This document shows positions 8,267-16,025 of a DNA stretch of 57,319 bases, piece after piece; within the stretch, counting starts at the first letter, position 1, and each line of letters begins with the position of its first letter. The position numbers and the translations under genes are program-made. The stretch covers positions 1-57,319 of the forward strand of contig CAKTMK010000013.1 in assembly GCA_934574045.1 (NCBI GenBank). Reading direction: 5' to 3'. Below the pieces are notes generated by a model that was given only the letters and a program-made list of their open reading frames with translations, had not been told where the DNA came from and ran no database searches. This stretch comes from an uncultured Oscillibacter sp. (GTDB taxonomy: Bacteria > Bacillota > Clostridia > Oscillospirales > Oscillospiraceae).

Positions 8267-8270
8267 CCAT

Positions 8271-8296
8271 ACATACCTACTCGAAAGGTTGGTAAT
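8271..8296. promoter_or_regulatory. Candidate Rrf2 operator at the cysK start site
   Basis: TACC (8274-8277), 13 bases, GGTA (8291-8294) lies just after the cysK -10 box. The 9-mer ACATACCTA at 8271-8279 recurs exactly at 8178-8186 in the Rrf2 promoter. Binding here would block transcription start. Confidence 0.55.
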
Positions 8297-8417
8297 AAAC
8301 GTGAAAACAAACCTCACGCTCAGACGATGTTGAACGTTTCATCCAGAGACGCAGGCGCACCTGCGGAGACCTGTTCCATAAACTTACTATAATTATTTGA
8401 ATTTGGAGGAAACGAAT

Positions 8418-9350
8418 ATGAGCAAGATCTATACTTCCGCCGACCAGCTGATCGGCAAGACCCCCCTGCTGGAGCTGACCCACATCGAAAAGGCCGAGAA
8501 GCTGGAGGCCAAGATCCTGGCCAAGCTGGAATACTTCAACCCCGCCGGAAGCGTGAAGGACCGCATCGCCAAGGGCATGATCGACGACGCGGAGGCCAAG
8601 GGGCTGCTCAAGCCCGGCTCCGTCATCATCGAGCCTACCTCCGGCAACACCGGCATCGGTCTGGCCAGCGTGGCCGCCGCCCGGGGCTACCGCATCATCA
8701 TCGTGATGCCCGAGACCATGAGCGTGGAGCGCCGTCAGCTCATGAAGGCGTATGGTGCGGAGCTGGTCCTGACCGACGGTGCCAAGGGCATGAAGGGCGC
8801 CATTGCCAAGGCGGAGGAGCTGGCCAAGGAGACCCCCAACAGCTTCATCCCCGGCCAGTTCGTCAACCCGGCCAACCCCGCCGTCCATAAGGCCACCACC
8901 GGCCCGGAGATCTGGGAGGATACCGACGGGAACGTGGACTTCTTCGTGGCGGGCGTCGGCACCGGCGGCACCGTCACCGGAACCGGCACGTTTCTCAAGG
9001 AGAAGAACCCCAACGTCAAGGTCGTGGCCGTGGAGCCTGCGTCCTCTCCCGTGCTGAGCAAGGGGACCGCCGGCGCGCACAAGATCCAGGGCATCGGCGC
9101 GGGCTTCGTCCCCGACGTGCTGGACACCAAGATCTATGACGAGATCATCCCCGTAGAGAACGAGGACGCCTTTGCCACCGGCAAGCTGATCGGCCATTCC
9201 GAGGGCGTTCTGGTGGGCATTTCCTCCGGCGCGGCGGTGTGGGCGGCCATCCAGCTGGCCAAGCGGCCCGAGAACAAGGGCAAGACCATCGTCGTCCTCC
9301 TGCCAGACACCGGCGACCGCTATCTCTCCACGCCCCTGTTTGCAGACTGA
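8418..9350 (+). CDS. cysK: Cysteine synthase A (O-acetylserine sulfhydrylase)
   Basis: A 310-residue PLP enzyme that makes cysteine from O-acetylserine and sulfide. The PLP lysine motif NPAGSVKDRIAKGMIDDAE is near residue 40. The substrate loop PTSGNTGIGLA is near residue 75 and the phosphate-binding GVGTGGTVTGTG near residue 179. The ATG at 8418 follows TTGGAGGAAACGAAT; a start seven codons earlier lacks a ribosome site. No cysE is next to it. The divergent Rrf2 gene and shared operator-like sites indicate control by sulfur or Fe-S status. Confidence 0.97.
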   Translation: MSKIYTSADQLIGKTPLLELTHIEKAEKLEAKILAKLEYFNPAGSVKDRIAKGMIDDAEAKGLLKPGSVIIEPTSGNTGIGLASVAAARGYRIIIVMPETMSVERRQLMKAYGAELVLTDGAKGMKGAIAKAEELAKETPNSFIPGQFVNPANPAVHKATTGPEIWEDTDGNVDFFVAGVGTGGTVTGTGTFLKEKNPNVKVVAVEPASSPVLSKGTAGAHKIQGIGAGFVPDVLDTKIYDEIIPVENEDAFATGKLIGHSEGVLVGISSGAAVWAAIQLAKRPENKGKTIVVLLPDTGDRYLSTPLFAD

Positions 9351-9384
9351 CCCTCTCGCGGCGAAGGCCGCTCCATAGAATTAG

Positions 9385-9427
9385 CGGGGAAGCCCCGGGA
9401 CCGCAGGTCCCGGGGCTTCCCCGTTTT
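9385..9427 (+). terminator. Terminator of cysK
   Basis: An 18-bp stem (arm 9385-9402, loop GCA, arm 9406-9423) is followed by TTTT. Confidence 0.85.
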
Positions 9428-9524
9428 CGCGCCATTTTGCGGGAAGCGCCGCCCGCGCAGAAGGCTGCGCCGCTTCCGCAGGAAGTGCGCCGCCCGCCTT
9501 TCCCGGGAAATGGATCGGGTGCGG

Positions 9525-9560
9525 AAAGGCCGCCCCCCACGCACCGCGCGGGGGACGGCC
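9525..9560 (-). terminator. Probable terminator of the purine operon
   Basis: On the minus strand GGCCGTCCCCC pairs with GGGGGGCGGCC (one G-T pair), then TTTCC. It lies 14 bases past the IMP dehydrogenase stop. The T-tract is short. Confidence 0.5.
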
Positions 9561-9574
9561 GGTTCGGTCGGTTT

Positions 9575-11086
9575 TCAGCTTCTTCCGCCGGAATTGGCTG
9601 TATCTTTGAGCAGAACGTCGTGGGCGCCGCCCTCCACGATGGAGACGGAGGACACCAGCGTCAGCTTCGCCTTTTCCCGCAGCTCCGGGATGGTCAGCGC
9701 GCCGCAGTTGCACATGGTGGAGCGGATCTTGGCCAGCGTGGCGGCCATGCCGTCCGAGAGCGCGCCGGCGTAGGGCACGTAAGAATCCACGCCCTCCTCA
9801 AAGCTGAGCTTCTTGTCGCCGCCCAGATCGTAGCGCTGCCAGTTCCGGGCGCGGGCGCTGCCCTCGCCCCAGTATTCCTTCATATAGCTGCCGCCGATGA
9901 GGACCTTCTGGGTGGGGCTTTCGTCGAAGCGTGAGAAGTACCGCCCCAGCATGCAGAAGTCCGCGCCCATGGCCAGCGCCAGCGTGATGTGATAGTCCTG
10001 CACGATGCCGCCGTCGGCGCAGATGGGGACGTAAATGCCGGTCTCCTCAAAGTACCGGTCCCGCTCCGCCGCCACGTCGATCACCGCCGTGGCCTGCCCG
10101 CGGCCGATGCCCTTGGTCTCGCGGGTGATGCAGATGGAGCCGCCGCCGATGCCGATCTTCACGAAGTCGGCCCCGGCGTCCGCCAGAAAGCGGAAGCCCT
10201 CGCCGTCCACCACGTTGCCCGCGCCCACCTTTACGCTGTCGCCGTACCGCTCCCGGATCCACGCGAGGCAGCGCTTCTGCCACTCGGAGTACCCCTCGGA
10301 GGAGTCCATCACCAGCACGTCCGCTCCGGCCTCCACCAGCGCGGGGACCCGCTCGGCGTAGTCGCGGGTGTTGATGCCCGCGCCCACCACGTAGCGCTTC
10401 TGGCTGTCCAGCAGCTCCAGCGGGTTATCCTTATGGGTGTCGTAATCCTTGCGGAACACGAACGCCACCAGATTCCCAGCGGCGGAGACGATGGGCAGCG
10501 CGTTGAGCTTGTGGTCCCAGATGATGTTGTTGGCCTCCTTCAGGCTGGTCCCCTCCGGCGCGTAGATCACCTTGTCCATGGGGGTCATGAAGTCCGTTAC
10601 CCGCTCCGCGCCGGTCATGCGGCTGACGCGGTAGTCCCGGCTGGTGACAAGGCCCAGCAGCTTTCCGGTGCCGGTGCCGTCGTCCGTGACGGCCATGGTG
10701 GAGTGGCCGGTGCGCTCCTTCAGCGCCAGCACGTCCGCCAGCGTGCAGTCCGGGCGGAGGTTGGAGTCGCTGAACACGAAGCCCGCCTTGTAGTTTTTCA
10801 CCCGGCGGACCATCTCCGCCTGCTGCTCGATGGGCTGGGAGACGTAGATAAAGGCGATGCCGCCCTCGCGGGCCAGCGCGATGCCCATCTCATCGCCGGA
10901 CACGGCCTGCATCACGGCGGAGACCATGGGGACGTTGGCGGTGAGGGCGGGCTGCTCGCCCCGGCGGTAGCGCACGATGGGCGTTTCCAGAGACACGTTG
11001 GCCGGGATGCACTCCGCGGAGGAGTAGCCCGGGACCAGAAGGTATTCGCTGAAGGTGCGGGAAGGCTCGGTAAAAAAGTATGCCAT
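9575..11086 (-). CDS. guaB: IMP dehydrogenase (variant active-site loop)
   Basis: A 503-residue NAD-dependent enzyme converting IMP to XMP, the committed step to GMP. A (beta/alpha)8 core is interrupted near residues 110-225 by a CBS pair (FMTPMDKVIYAPEGTSLKEA). The nucleophile loop reads IGIGGGSICITRETKG, where most relatives have GIGPGSICTTR; the cysteine is kept. ADGGIVQDYH follows, and the flap has RYDLGG for the catalytic Arg-Tyr. The ATG at 11086 follows AAAGAGGTGGACCC. It lies 116 bases after the AICAR transformylase gene in the same operon. A GMP reductase is less likely because of the CBS domains and the flap. Confidence 0.88.
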   Translation of the reverse strand: MAYFFTEPSRTFSEYLLVPGYSSAECIPANVSLETPIVRYRRGEQPALTANVPMVSAVMQAVSGDEMGIALAREGGIAFIYVSQPIEQQAEMVRRVKNYKAGFVFSDSNLRPDCTLADVLALKERTGHSTMAVTDDGTGTGKLLGLVTSRDYRVSRMTGAERVTDFMTPMDKVIYAPEGTSLKEANNIIWDHKLNALPIVSAAGNLVAFVFRKDYDTHKDNPLELLDSQKRYVVGAGINTRDYAERVPALVEAGADVLVMDSSEGYSEWQKRCLAWIRERYGDSVKVGAGNVVDGEGFRFLADAGADFVKIGIGGGSICITRETKGIGRGQATAVIDVAAERDRYFEETGIYVPICADGGIVQDYHITLALAMGADFCMLGRYFSRFDESPTQKVLIGGSYMKEYWGEGSARARNWQRYDLGGDKKLSFEEGVDSYVPYAGALSDGMAATLAKIRSTMCNCGALTIPELREKAKLTLVSSVSIVEGGAHDVLLKDTANSGGRS

Positions 11087-11202
11087 GGGTCCACCTCTTT
11101 CATAAAATTCAGGCGGGGCCGGAGCGCCGCTCCTCCGCCGGGCGGAGAGGGCGCGTCCGCGCCGCCGGGAAACGGAAGCGCGGGGGAACGGGCCGGGAGC
11201 GC

Positions 11203-12384
11203 TCAGTGATGGAACAGGCGCAGGCCGGTGAACGCCATCACCATGTTGTATCGGTCGGCGGTGGAGATCACGTGGTCGTCCCGGATGGAGCCGCCGGGTT
11301 GGGCGATATACTGCACGCCGGAGCGGTGCGCCCGCTCCACATTGTCGCCGAAGGGGAAGAACGCGTCGGACCCGCAGGACACGCCGCTCTGGGCGGCCAG
11401 CCAAGCGCGCCGCTCCTCCGGGGTCAGCGGCTCCGGACGGGTGCGGAACACCTGCTGCCACGCGCCGTCGGCCAGCACGTCCCCGCTCTCGTCGGGGGAG
11501 AGGTAGAGGTCGATGGCGTTGTCCCGGTCGGGGCGGCGGATGCCGTCCACAAAGGGGAGGGAGAGCACCTTGGGATGGCGGCGCAGTGCCCAATTGTCCG
11601 CCTTGTTCCCGGCCAGACGGGTGCAGTGGATGCGGCTCTGCTGACCCGCGCCCACGCCGATGGCCTGCCCGTCCTTCACGTAGCACACGGAGTTGGACTG
11701 GGTGTAGCGCAGGGTGATGAGGGCCAGAAGCAGGTCGGCCTTTGCCGCGTCGGGCAGTTCCCGGTTCTTCGTGACGAGATTTTCCAGCAGGGACGCGTCG
11801 ATCTTCGCGGCGCTGCGCCCCTGCTCAAAGGTGACGCCGAATACGTCCTTGCGCTCCAGCGGGGCGGGAACGTAGTCCGGGTCGATCTGAACGATGCTGT
11901 AATTCCCCTTTTTCTTGCCCTTGAGGATCTCCAGCGCCCCGGCGGTGTAACCGGGGGCGATGATCCCGTCGCTGACCTCCTGCTTGAGGTAGAGGGCCGT
12001 GGCCTCGTCGCACACGTCGCTCAGGGCGGCCCAGTCGCCGTAAGAGCTGAGCCGGTCCGCGCCCCGGGCGCGGATATAGGCGCAGGCGATGGGGGAGAGG
12101 GGCGCGTCCGCGTCCACGAAGAACATCTGCCGTTCCTCGCCGGTCAGGGGATTTCCCACCGCCGCGCCGGCGGGGGAGACGTGCTTGAAGCTGGCGGCGG
12201 CGGGCAGGCCGATGGCCTCCTTCAGCTCCCGCACCAGCTGCCACGCGTTCAGCGCGTCCAGAAAGTTGATATAGCCCGGCCGGCCGTTGAGCACGGTGAC
12301 GGGCAGCTCTCCGCCGTCCCGCATGAAGATGCGCGACGGCTTCTGGTCGGGATTGCAGCCGTATTTGAGTTCCAGTTCGTTCAT
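11203..12384 (-). CDS. AICAR transformylase (stand-alone PurH C-terminal domain)
   Basis: A 393-residue enzyme that transfers a formyl group from 10-formyl-THF to AICAR, giving FAICAR in purine synthesis. It matches the C-terminal half of PurH: ASFKHVSPAGAAVG holds the conserved Lys-His pair, then SDGIIAPGY, RYTQSNSVCYVKDGQAIGVG and SDAFFPFGDNVE. The N-terminal IMP cyclohydrolase (MGS-like) domain of bifunctional PurH is absent, and nothing upstream encodes it, so ring closure must be done elsewhere in the genome. It lies between the GntR regulator and guaB, all in one direction. Confidence 0.92.
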   Translation of the reverse strand: MNELELKYGCNPDQKPSRIFMRDGGELPVTVLNGRPGYINFLDALNAWQLVRELKEAIGLPAAASFKHVSPAGAAVGNPLTGEERQMFFVDADAPLSPIACAYIRARGADRLSSYGDWAALSDVCDEATALYLKQEVSDGIIAPGYTAGALEILKGKKKGNYSIVQIDPDYVPAPLERKDVFGVTFEQGRSAAKIDASLLENLVTKNRELPDAAKADLLLALITLRYTQSNSVCYVKDGQAIGVGAGQQSRIHCTRLAGNKADNWALRRHPKVLSLPFVDGIRRPDRDNAIDLYLSPDESGDVLADGAWQQVFRTRPEPLTPEERRAWLAAQSGVSCGSDAFFPFGDNVERAHRSGVQYIAQPGGSIRDDHVISTADRYNMVMAFTGLRLFHH

Positions 12385-12444
12385 ATGATGACCATGCCTT
12401 TCCGTCGGACCGCGCCGCGGCCCGGAGATTTTCTCAGGGATCGC

Positions 12445-13170
12445 TCAGAGCTTTTTGCGCATGACGGTCAGCTTGAAGACGCCGTCGATAAAATACTCCT
12501 TGGAGCAGAAAACGGGCCTGCCGTCGATGTCGAAGTCCACCTCGTCCATCTGGAGCAGCGGCGTGCCGATGGGGACGGAGAAGATCTCCGCCAGAGTCGG
12601 GTCCGCCGCCGCAGGGCGCACGTCCGTCAGGTCCATGTACGGCGACACGCCGCAGAACCGGCGCAGGAAGTGGAAAATAGGCAGCTTCAGGTCCCGGATG
12701 GAATAGCCCTCCCGCACCAGCGCTCTGTCTACCACGTCCTCGCAGTAGATGGCAGGCTTTCCGTCGGCGGTGCACAGGCGGGCGACGCGCAGCACCGGCG
12801 CGCCCACGGGCAGGTTCAGCAGCTGGGCAAGCTCTTCGTCCGCCGTTCCGTCGGACACGCGGACAAAGGCCACCGCGCCCGTGTGTCCGCTCTGGGCGAT
12901 CATGTCCAGAAACTCCAGCTCGATGTCCATGCGGGTCTGCACGTCCAGCACGTGGCGGTTGATGATCGTACCCACGCCGTGGCGGCGGGTGATGAAGCCC
13001 TCCCGCTCCAGCGAGGCCAGAATGTCCCGCAGCTGTGTGCGGCTGATGCCCAGCCGCTCGGCCAGCACGCTCTCCCGGGGCAGGCGCTCGCAGCCGGCGA
13101 ACTCCCCCTCCCGCATGGCGGCGAGAAGCTGGGTGCGGATGGTTTTCGATTGGGCGGGCTGATGATCCAT
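12445..13170 (-). CDS. GntR-family regulator, HutC subfamily (UTRA domain)
   Basis: A 241-residue repressor or activator. A winged helix-turn-helix occupies residues ~10-75 (LPRESVLAERLGISRTQLRD, then HGVGTIINRH). A UTRA effector-binding domain follows from residue ~95 and ends with VDFDIDGRPVFCSKEYFIDG. The ATG at 13170 follows AAAGAGGGAACACT; an upstream in-frame extension crosses the promoter and is excluded. It is the first gene of the operon with AICAR transformylase and IMP dehydrogenase 60 bases downstream, so it may be a local purine regulator. Its ligand is unknown. Confidence 0.9.
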   Translation of the reverse strand: MDHQPAQSKTIRTQLLAAMREGEFAGCERLPRESVLAERLGISRTQLRDILASLEREGFITRRHGVGTIINRHVLDVQTRMDIELEFLDMIAQSGHTGAVAFVRVSDGTADEELAQLLNLPVGAPVLRVARLCTADGKPAIYCEDVVDRALVREGYSIRDLKLPIFHFLRRFCGVSPYMDLTDVRPAAADPTLAEIFSVPIGTPLLQMDEVDFDIDGRPVFCSKEYFIDGVFKLTVMRKKL

Positions 13171-13230
13171 AGTGTTCCCTCTTTCCGTGATCGGACTGCC
13201 GCCCAGCGGGCGGCGAGAAAGGTCATACCT

Positions 13231-13259
13231 ATTATATTGAAAAGCGGTGCAGGATGCAA
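13231..13259 (-). promoter_or_regulatory. Sigma-A promoter of the GntR-purine operon
   Basis: On the minus strand TTGCAT (13259-13254), 17 bases, TATAAT (13236-13231). The plus-strand 13-mer CATACCTATTATA (13224-13236) also occurs at 8179-8191 in the Rrf2 promoter. Confidence 0.75.
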
Positions 13260-13343
13260 GTGACAGAATCGACAGATTTTTCCGCTGTCTATCTGCCGGA
13301 AGCGGTCTTTCCGGCGGGCGGGCAAATTTGTGTAAATTACGGG

Positions 13344-13372
13344 TGGACATTTGTCCGTGAAGCGGTTATAAT
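13344..13372 (+). promoter_or_regulatory. Sigma-A promoter of aroK
   Basis: TGGACA (13344-13349), 17 bases, TATAAT (13367-13372), divergent from the GntR promoter. Confidence 0.75.
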
Positions 13373-13448
13373 GACACCTGCTGAAACGCGCCGCGCATTG
13401 GCGGCGCACGCTGGGAACGCGGCCCGGAGACGGCCGGAGGAGGAACGC

Positions 13449-13967
13449 ATGAAGAATTTGATCCTGATCGGGATGCCCGGCACGGGCAAGAGCGCCGTGG
13501 GCAGGGAGCTGGCCCGGCGGCTGGAGTATACATTTCTGGATGTGGACGATGTGATCCGCGAGCGGACGGGAAAGACGCTCAAGGAGCTGCTGGAGGAGGG
13601 CGGCGTGGACGCGTTCATCCGGCTGGAGGGGCAGATCGGCGAGAGCCTGACGCTGGAGGACACGGTGATCGCCACCGGGGGCAGCATGGTCCTCTCCGCC
13701 GGGGCGATGGACCATCTGCGGGAAAACGGCGTGACCGTCTGGCTGGAGACGCCGCTGCACGAGATCGAGGACCGGATGCCCCAGGACCTGTGGGACCGGG
13801 GGATCGCGGCCCGACGGGACGCGACTATCCGCCAGATCTACGAGGAGCGCTCGCCGCTGTACGCCAGATACGCGGACGTGATCGTGGCCAGCCAGCAGGG
13901 CGAGGACGCCACGGCCCAGCAGGTGGAGCAGGTGATGCGCACCGTGGGCATGAGCCTGAAGGACTGA
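13449..13967 (+). CDS. aroK: Shikimate kinase
   Basis: A 172-residue kinase that phosphorylates shikimate in the chorismate pathway. Walker A is GMPGTGKSAVG near residue 7. DVDDVIRERTGKTLKEL supplies the shikimate-binding Asp region, and ATGGSMVLS is the conserved glycine-rich shikimate loop near residue 77. A lid with Arg (RRDATIRQIYEERSPLY) follows. The ATG at 13449 follows GGAGGAACGC. No other aro gene is adjacent; it is transcribed alone between its promoter and a terminator. Confidence 0.92.
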   Translation: MKNLILIGMPGTGKSAVGRELARRLEYTFLDVDDVIRERTGKTLKELLEEGGVDAFIRLEGQIGESLTLEDTVIATGGSMVLSAGAMDHLRENGVTVWLETPLHEIEDRMPQDLWDRGIAARRDATIRQIYEERSPLYARYADVIVASQQGEDATAQQVEQVMRTVGMSLKD

Positions 13968-13987
13968 CCGGCGCGGAACGGGAAACG

Positions 13988-14019
13988 AAAGGGAGGGGCG
14001 GGTGCCTCTCCCTTTTTTT
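13988..14019 (+). terminator. Terminator of aroK
   Basis: A 12-bp stem (AAAGGGAGGGGC, loop GGGT, one G-T pair) runs into seven Ts. The A-rich left flank may also end the convergent gre transcript. Confidence 0.8.
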
Positions 14020-14034
14020 CGCCCGGCGGGCGGG

Positions 14035-14541
14035 TCAGTACCGGCTGATGTCCAGCGACGCGTCGTCCGTCCCCTTTTCCACGGATTGGATCGTCAGCGC
14101 ATAGCCCCGGCCCTCGCCCAGCTCCACCCGGACGGTCTCGCCCGCGCGATGGCCCAGAATGGCCTTGGCCACGGGGGATTCCTTGCTGATTAGGCCCTTG
14201 AGCGCGTCCTGCCGGAGGGTGGTGACGATGCGGATGGTCTGGGGCGTCTTGGTGGGCGCGGGGACGATGACCACCGTGTCGAAAAGGCCCACGCAGTCCG
14301 CGTCCCCGGTCTTGGGACGGATGACCTTCGCCGTGCGGACCATCTGCTGGAGGTAGCGGATGCGGCTCTCGTTGCGGTTCTTGTCCCGCTTGGCGCACTT
14401 GTACTCGAAGTTCTCGCTCAGGTCGCCGAAGCCCCGGGCGGTCTGCACGTCCTCGATCAGCTTGGGGCGCAGGACCGTGGTGCGGTAGGCGATCTCGTCC
14501 TTCATCTTCTGGATATCCACTTCCGTCAGCTCGTCATACAT
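14035..14541 (-). CDS. greA: GreA/GreB-family transcription elongation factor
   Basis: A 168-residue protein that would rescue backtracked RNA polymerase by stimulating transcript cleavage through the secondary channel. The N-terminal coiled coil has the acidic tip in FGDLSENFEYKCAKRDKN (usual form GDLSENAEY). The C-terminal FKBP-like domain includes KGLISKESPVAKAILGH and GETVRVEL. The middle is diverged from canonical GreA, so it could be a second Gre paralogue. The ATG follows TAAGGAGGCTTTTTC, and the gene begins 12 bases after the DMT transporter. Confidence 0.88.
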   Translation of the reverse strand: MYDELTEVDIQKMKDEIAYRTTVLRPKLIEDVQTARGFGDLSENFEYKCAKRDKNRNESRIRYLQQMVRTAKVIRPKTGDADCVGLFDTVVIVPAPTKTPQTIRIVTTLRQDALKGLISKESPVAKAILGHRAGETVRVELGEGRGYALTIQSVEKGTDDASLDISRY

Positions 14542-14553
14542 GAAAAAGCCTCC

Positions 14554-15447
14554 TTAATCCTCCCGCGCAAGGAGGAAGATGGTCACAAGGATCAGCGTGA
14601 AGCCCACAAGGTCCGCGGCGGAAAACGCCGTGTGCAGCCACAGGGCGGAGCACACCGTGGCGGAGACCGGCTCCGTGGCCGCCAGCATGGACGACTTCAC
14701 CGGCCCCACGTCCGCGATCCCCTGCATGAACAGGGGGAACGCCAGCGCCGAGCCGAGGATCACCGTCCCGCCCACCGCCAGCCAGCCCAGCGGCGTGAGG
14801 GAGACGGAATACTCCCAGCTCCGGGCGGCCAGATTGATGAACAGCCCGCCGATCAGCATTCCCGTTCCGGTGATGAGCTCCTTGTCCCAGCGGCGCATGA
14901 GCTTCTGCGGCAGCAGGGTGTAGATCGTGACGGCGGCGGCGGTCATCAGCCCCCAGAAAAGGCCCAGCGGCGAGATGGACATATGCCGCGGGTCGCCGCC
15001 GGTGGCCAGAATGAACGTCCCCGCCAGAGCCAGCACCAGCGCCAGCGCCTGCGTCCGGTCCGGGCGGCGGCGGGCCCGCAGGCAGGTGATGAGCATGATG
15101 AAGATCAGGTTCAGGTTCTGAAGGACCGTGGTGGTCCCGGCGTTGGTGTGGCTGATGGACGTGAGATAGGAGAACTGGCACAGCAGCAGGCCGAACACGC
15201 CGAAGCAGGCCACGCCCGCCATGTCCCGGGGGCGGCGGACCAGCTCGGCCAGCTCGCTCCGCCGCCGGATCAGGGCCAGCAGCGTCAGCAGCACGCCGCC
15301 GCCCAGCATCCGCATACACACCAGCCAGACCGGCGGCACGCCGCAGGATTCAAACAGATACTGTCCGCAGGTGCCGGACACGCCCCAGCACACGCCGCCC
15401 ACGGTGGTGCACAGAACGCCCCGCAGGGCGTGGCTTTTTTCGCTCAT
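14554..15447 (-). CDS. EamA/DMT-superfamily transporter
   Basis: A 297-residue inner-membrane permease with about ten hydrophobic segments in two EamA repeats. The first repeat begins LRGVLCTTVGGVCWGVSGT and contains NAGTTTVLQNLN; the second is around GLFWGLMTAAAVTIYTLLP and ends in FILLARED. Such proteins export amino acids, nucleobases or sugars, and the substrate cannot be told from sequence. It is probably cotranscribed with the downstream gre gene. GAGAGAGGG lies before the ATG. Confidence 0.85.
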   Translation of the reverse strand: MSEKSHALRGVLCTTVGGVCWGVSGTCGQYLFESCGVPPVWLVCMRMLGGGVLLTLLALIRRRSELAELVRRPRDMAGVACFGVFGLLLCQFSYLTSISHTNAGTTTVLQNLNLIFIMLITCLRARRRPDRTQALALVLALAGTFILATGGDPRHMSISPLGLFWGLMTAAAVTIYTLLPQKLMRRWDKELITGTGMLIGGLFINLAARSWEYSVSLTPLGWLAVGGTVILGSALAFPLFMQGIADVGPVKSSMLAATEPVSATVCSALWLHTAFSAADLVGFTLILVTIFLLARED

Positions 15448-15493
15448 TGCGACCCTCTCTCTTTATCGGTGCAGACTGCCCCGGCGCGCCGGG

Positions 15494-15533
15494 AAAAAAC
15501 GGACGCGGCTCCCCGCCATGGGCGGAGAGCCGC
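15494..15533 (-). terminator. Terminator of the pyr operon
   Basis: On the minus strand GCGGCTCTCCGCC pairs with GGCGGGGAGCCGC (one mismatch, loop CAT), followed by GTCCGTTTTTTCCC, 55 bases past the pyrI stop. Confidence 0.75.
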
Positions 15534-15588
15534 GCGGTGCATAGATTCTAACGCATTCCCGGCCGGAATGCAAGCCCCGCGTTCCCGC

Positions 15589-16014
15589 TCAGATGCGGCG
15601 CTTTTTCTCCGCCTCGCAGTAGGCGCAGCGGTACACATGCTTTTCCCGGTCGCTGAGCAGGAAGATGGCGTCCAGCTGCGGCTCCGCCGCGGTGATGCAG
15701 CGGGGGTTTTTGCAGTGGATGATGTTGACCAGCCGCTCGGGCAGCTCCAGATGCTTCTTCTCCATCCGGCGGCCGCCGCGGATGATGTTCACGGTGATAT
15801 CCGGGTCAATGTAGCCCAGAACGTCCAGATCCACCTCCATAGGGGAGTCGATCTTGATGATGTCTTTTTTCCCCATGCGGGCGCTGCGGACGTTTTTGAT
15901 GATGGCCACGGAGCAGTCCAGCTGGTCGAGGTGCAGGTACTTGTAGATGTCCATGGACTTTCCGGCCTTGATGTGGTCGAGGACCACGCCGTCCTGAATG
16001 CTGTCGATATTCAT
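15589..16014 (-). CDS. pyrI: Aspartate carbamoyltransferase regulatory subunit
   Basis: A 141-residue regulatory chain that binds nucleotides allosterically and joins PyrB trimers. The N-terminal allosteric domain is followed by a zinc domain with CKNPRC and CAYC (Cys4). The start ATG follows GTAAGGAGGAACACA and lies 11 bases after pyrB. It is the last gene of the pyr operon. Its presence implies CTP/ATP feedback on PyrB of the enteric type, unlike the unregulated Bacillus enzyme. Confidence 0.95.
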   Translation of the reverse strand: MNIDSIQDGVVLDHIKAGKSMDIYKYLHLDQLDCSVAIIKNVRSARMGKKDIIKIDSPMEVDLDVLGYIDPDITVNIIRGGRRMEKKHLELPERLVNIIHCKNPRCITAAEPQLDAIFLLSDREKHVYRCAYCEAEKKRRI

Positions 16015-16025
16015 TGTGTTCCTCC

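Noticed and set aside
8274..8417. T-box or SAM riboswitch in the cysK leader
   Set aside because: The leader has one small hairpin only, without a T-box bulge sequence, terminator/antiterminator pair or SAM-aptamer core.
11080..13263. Plus-strand open frame of about 727 codons opposite the purine operon
   Set aside because: It has no recognisable motif, is antisense to AICAR transformylase and the GntR gene, and is a composition artefact.
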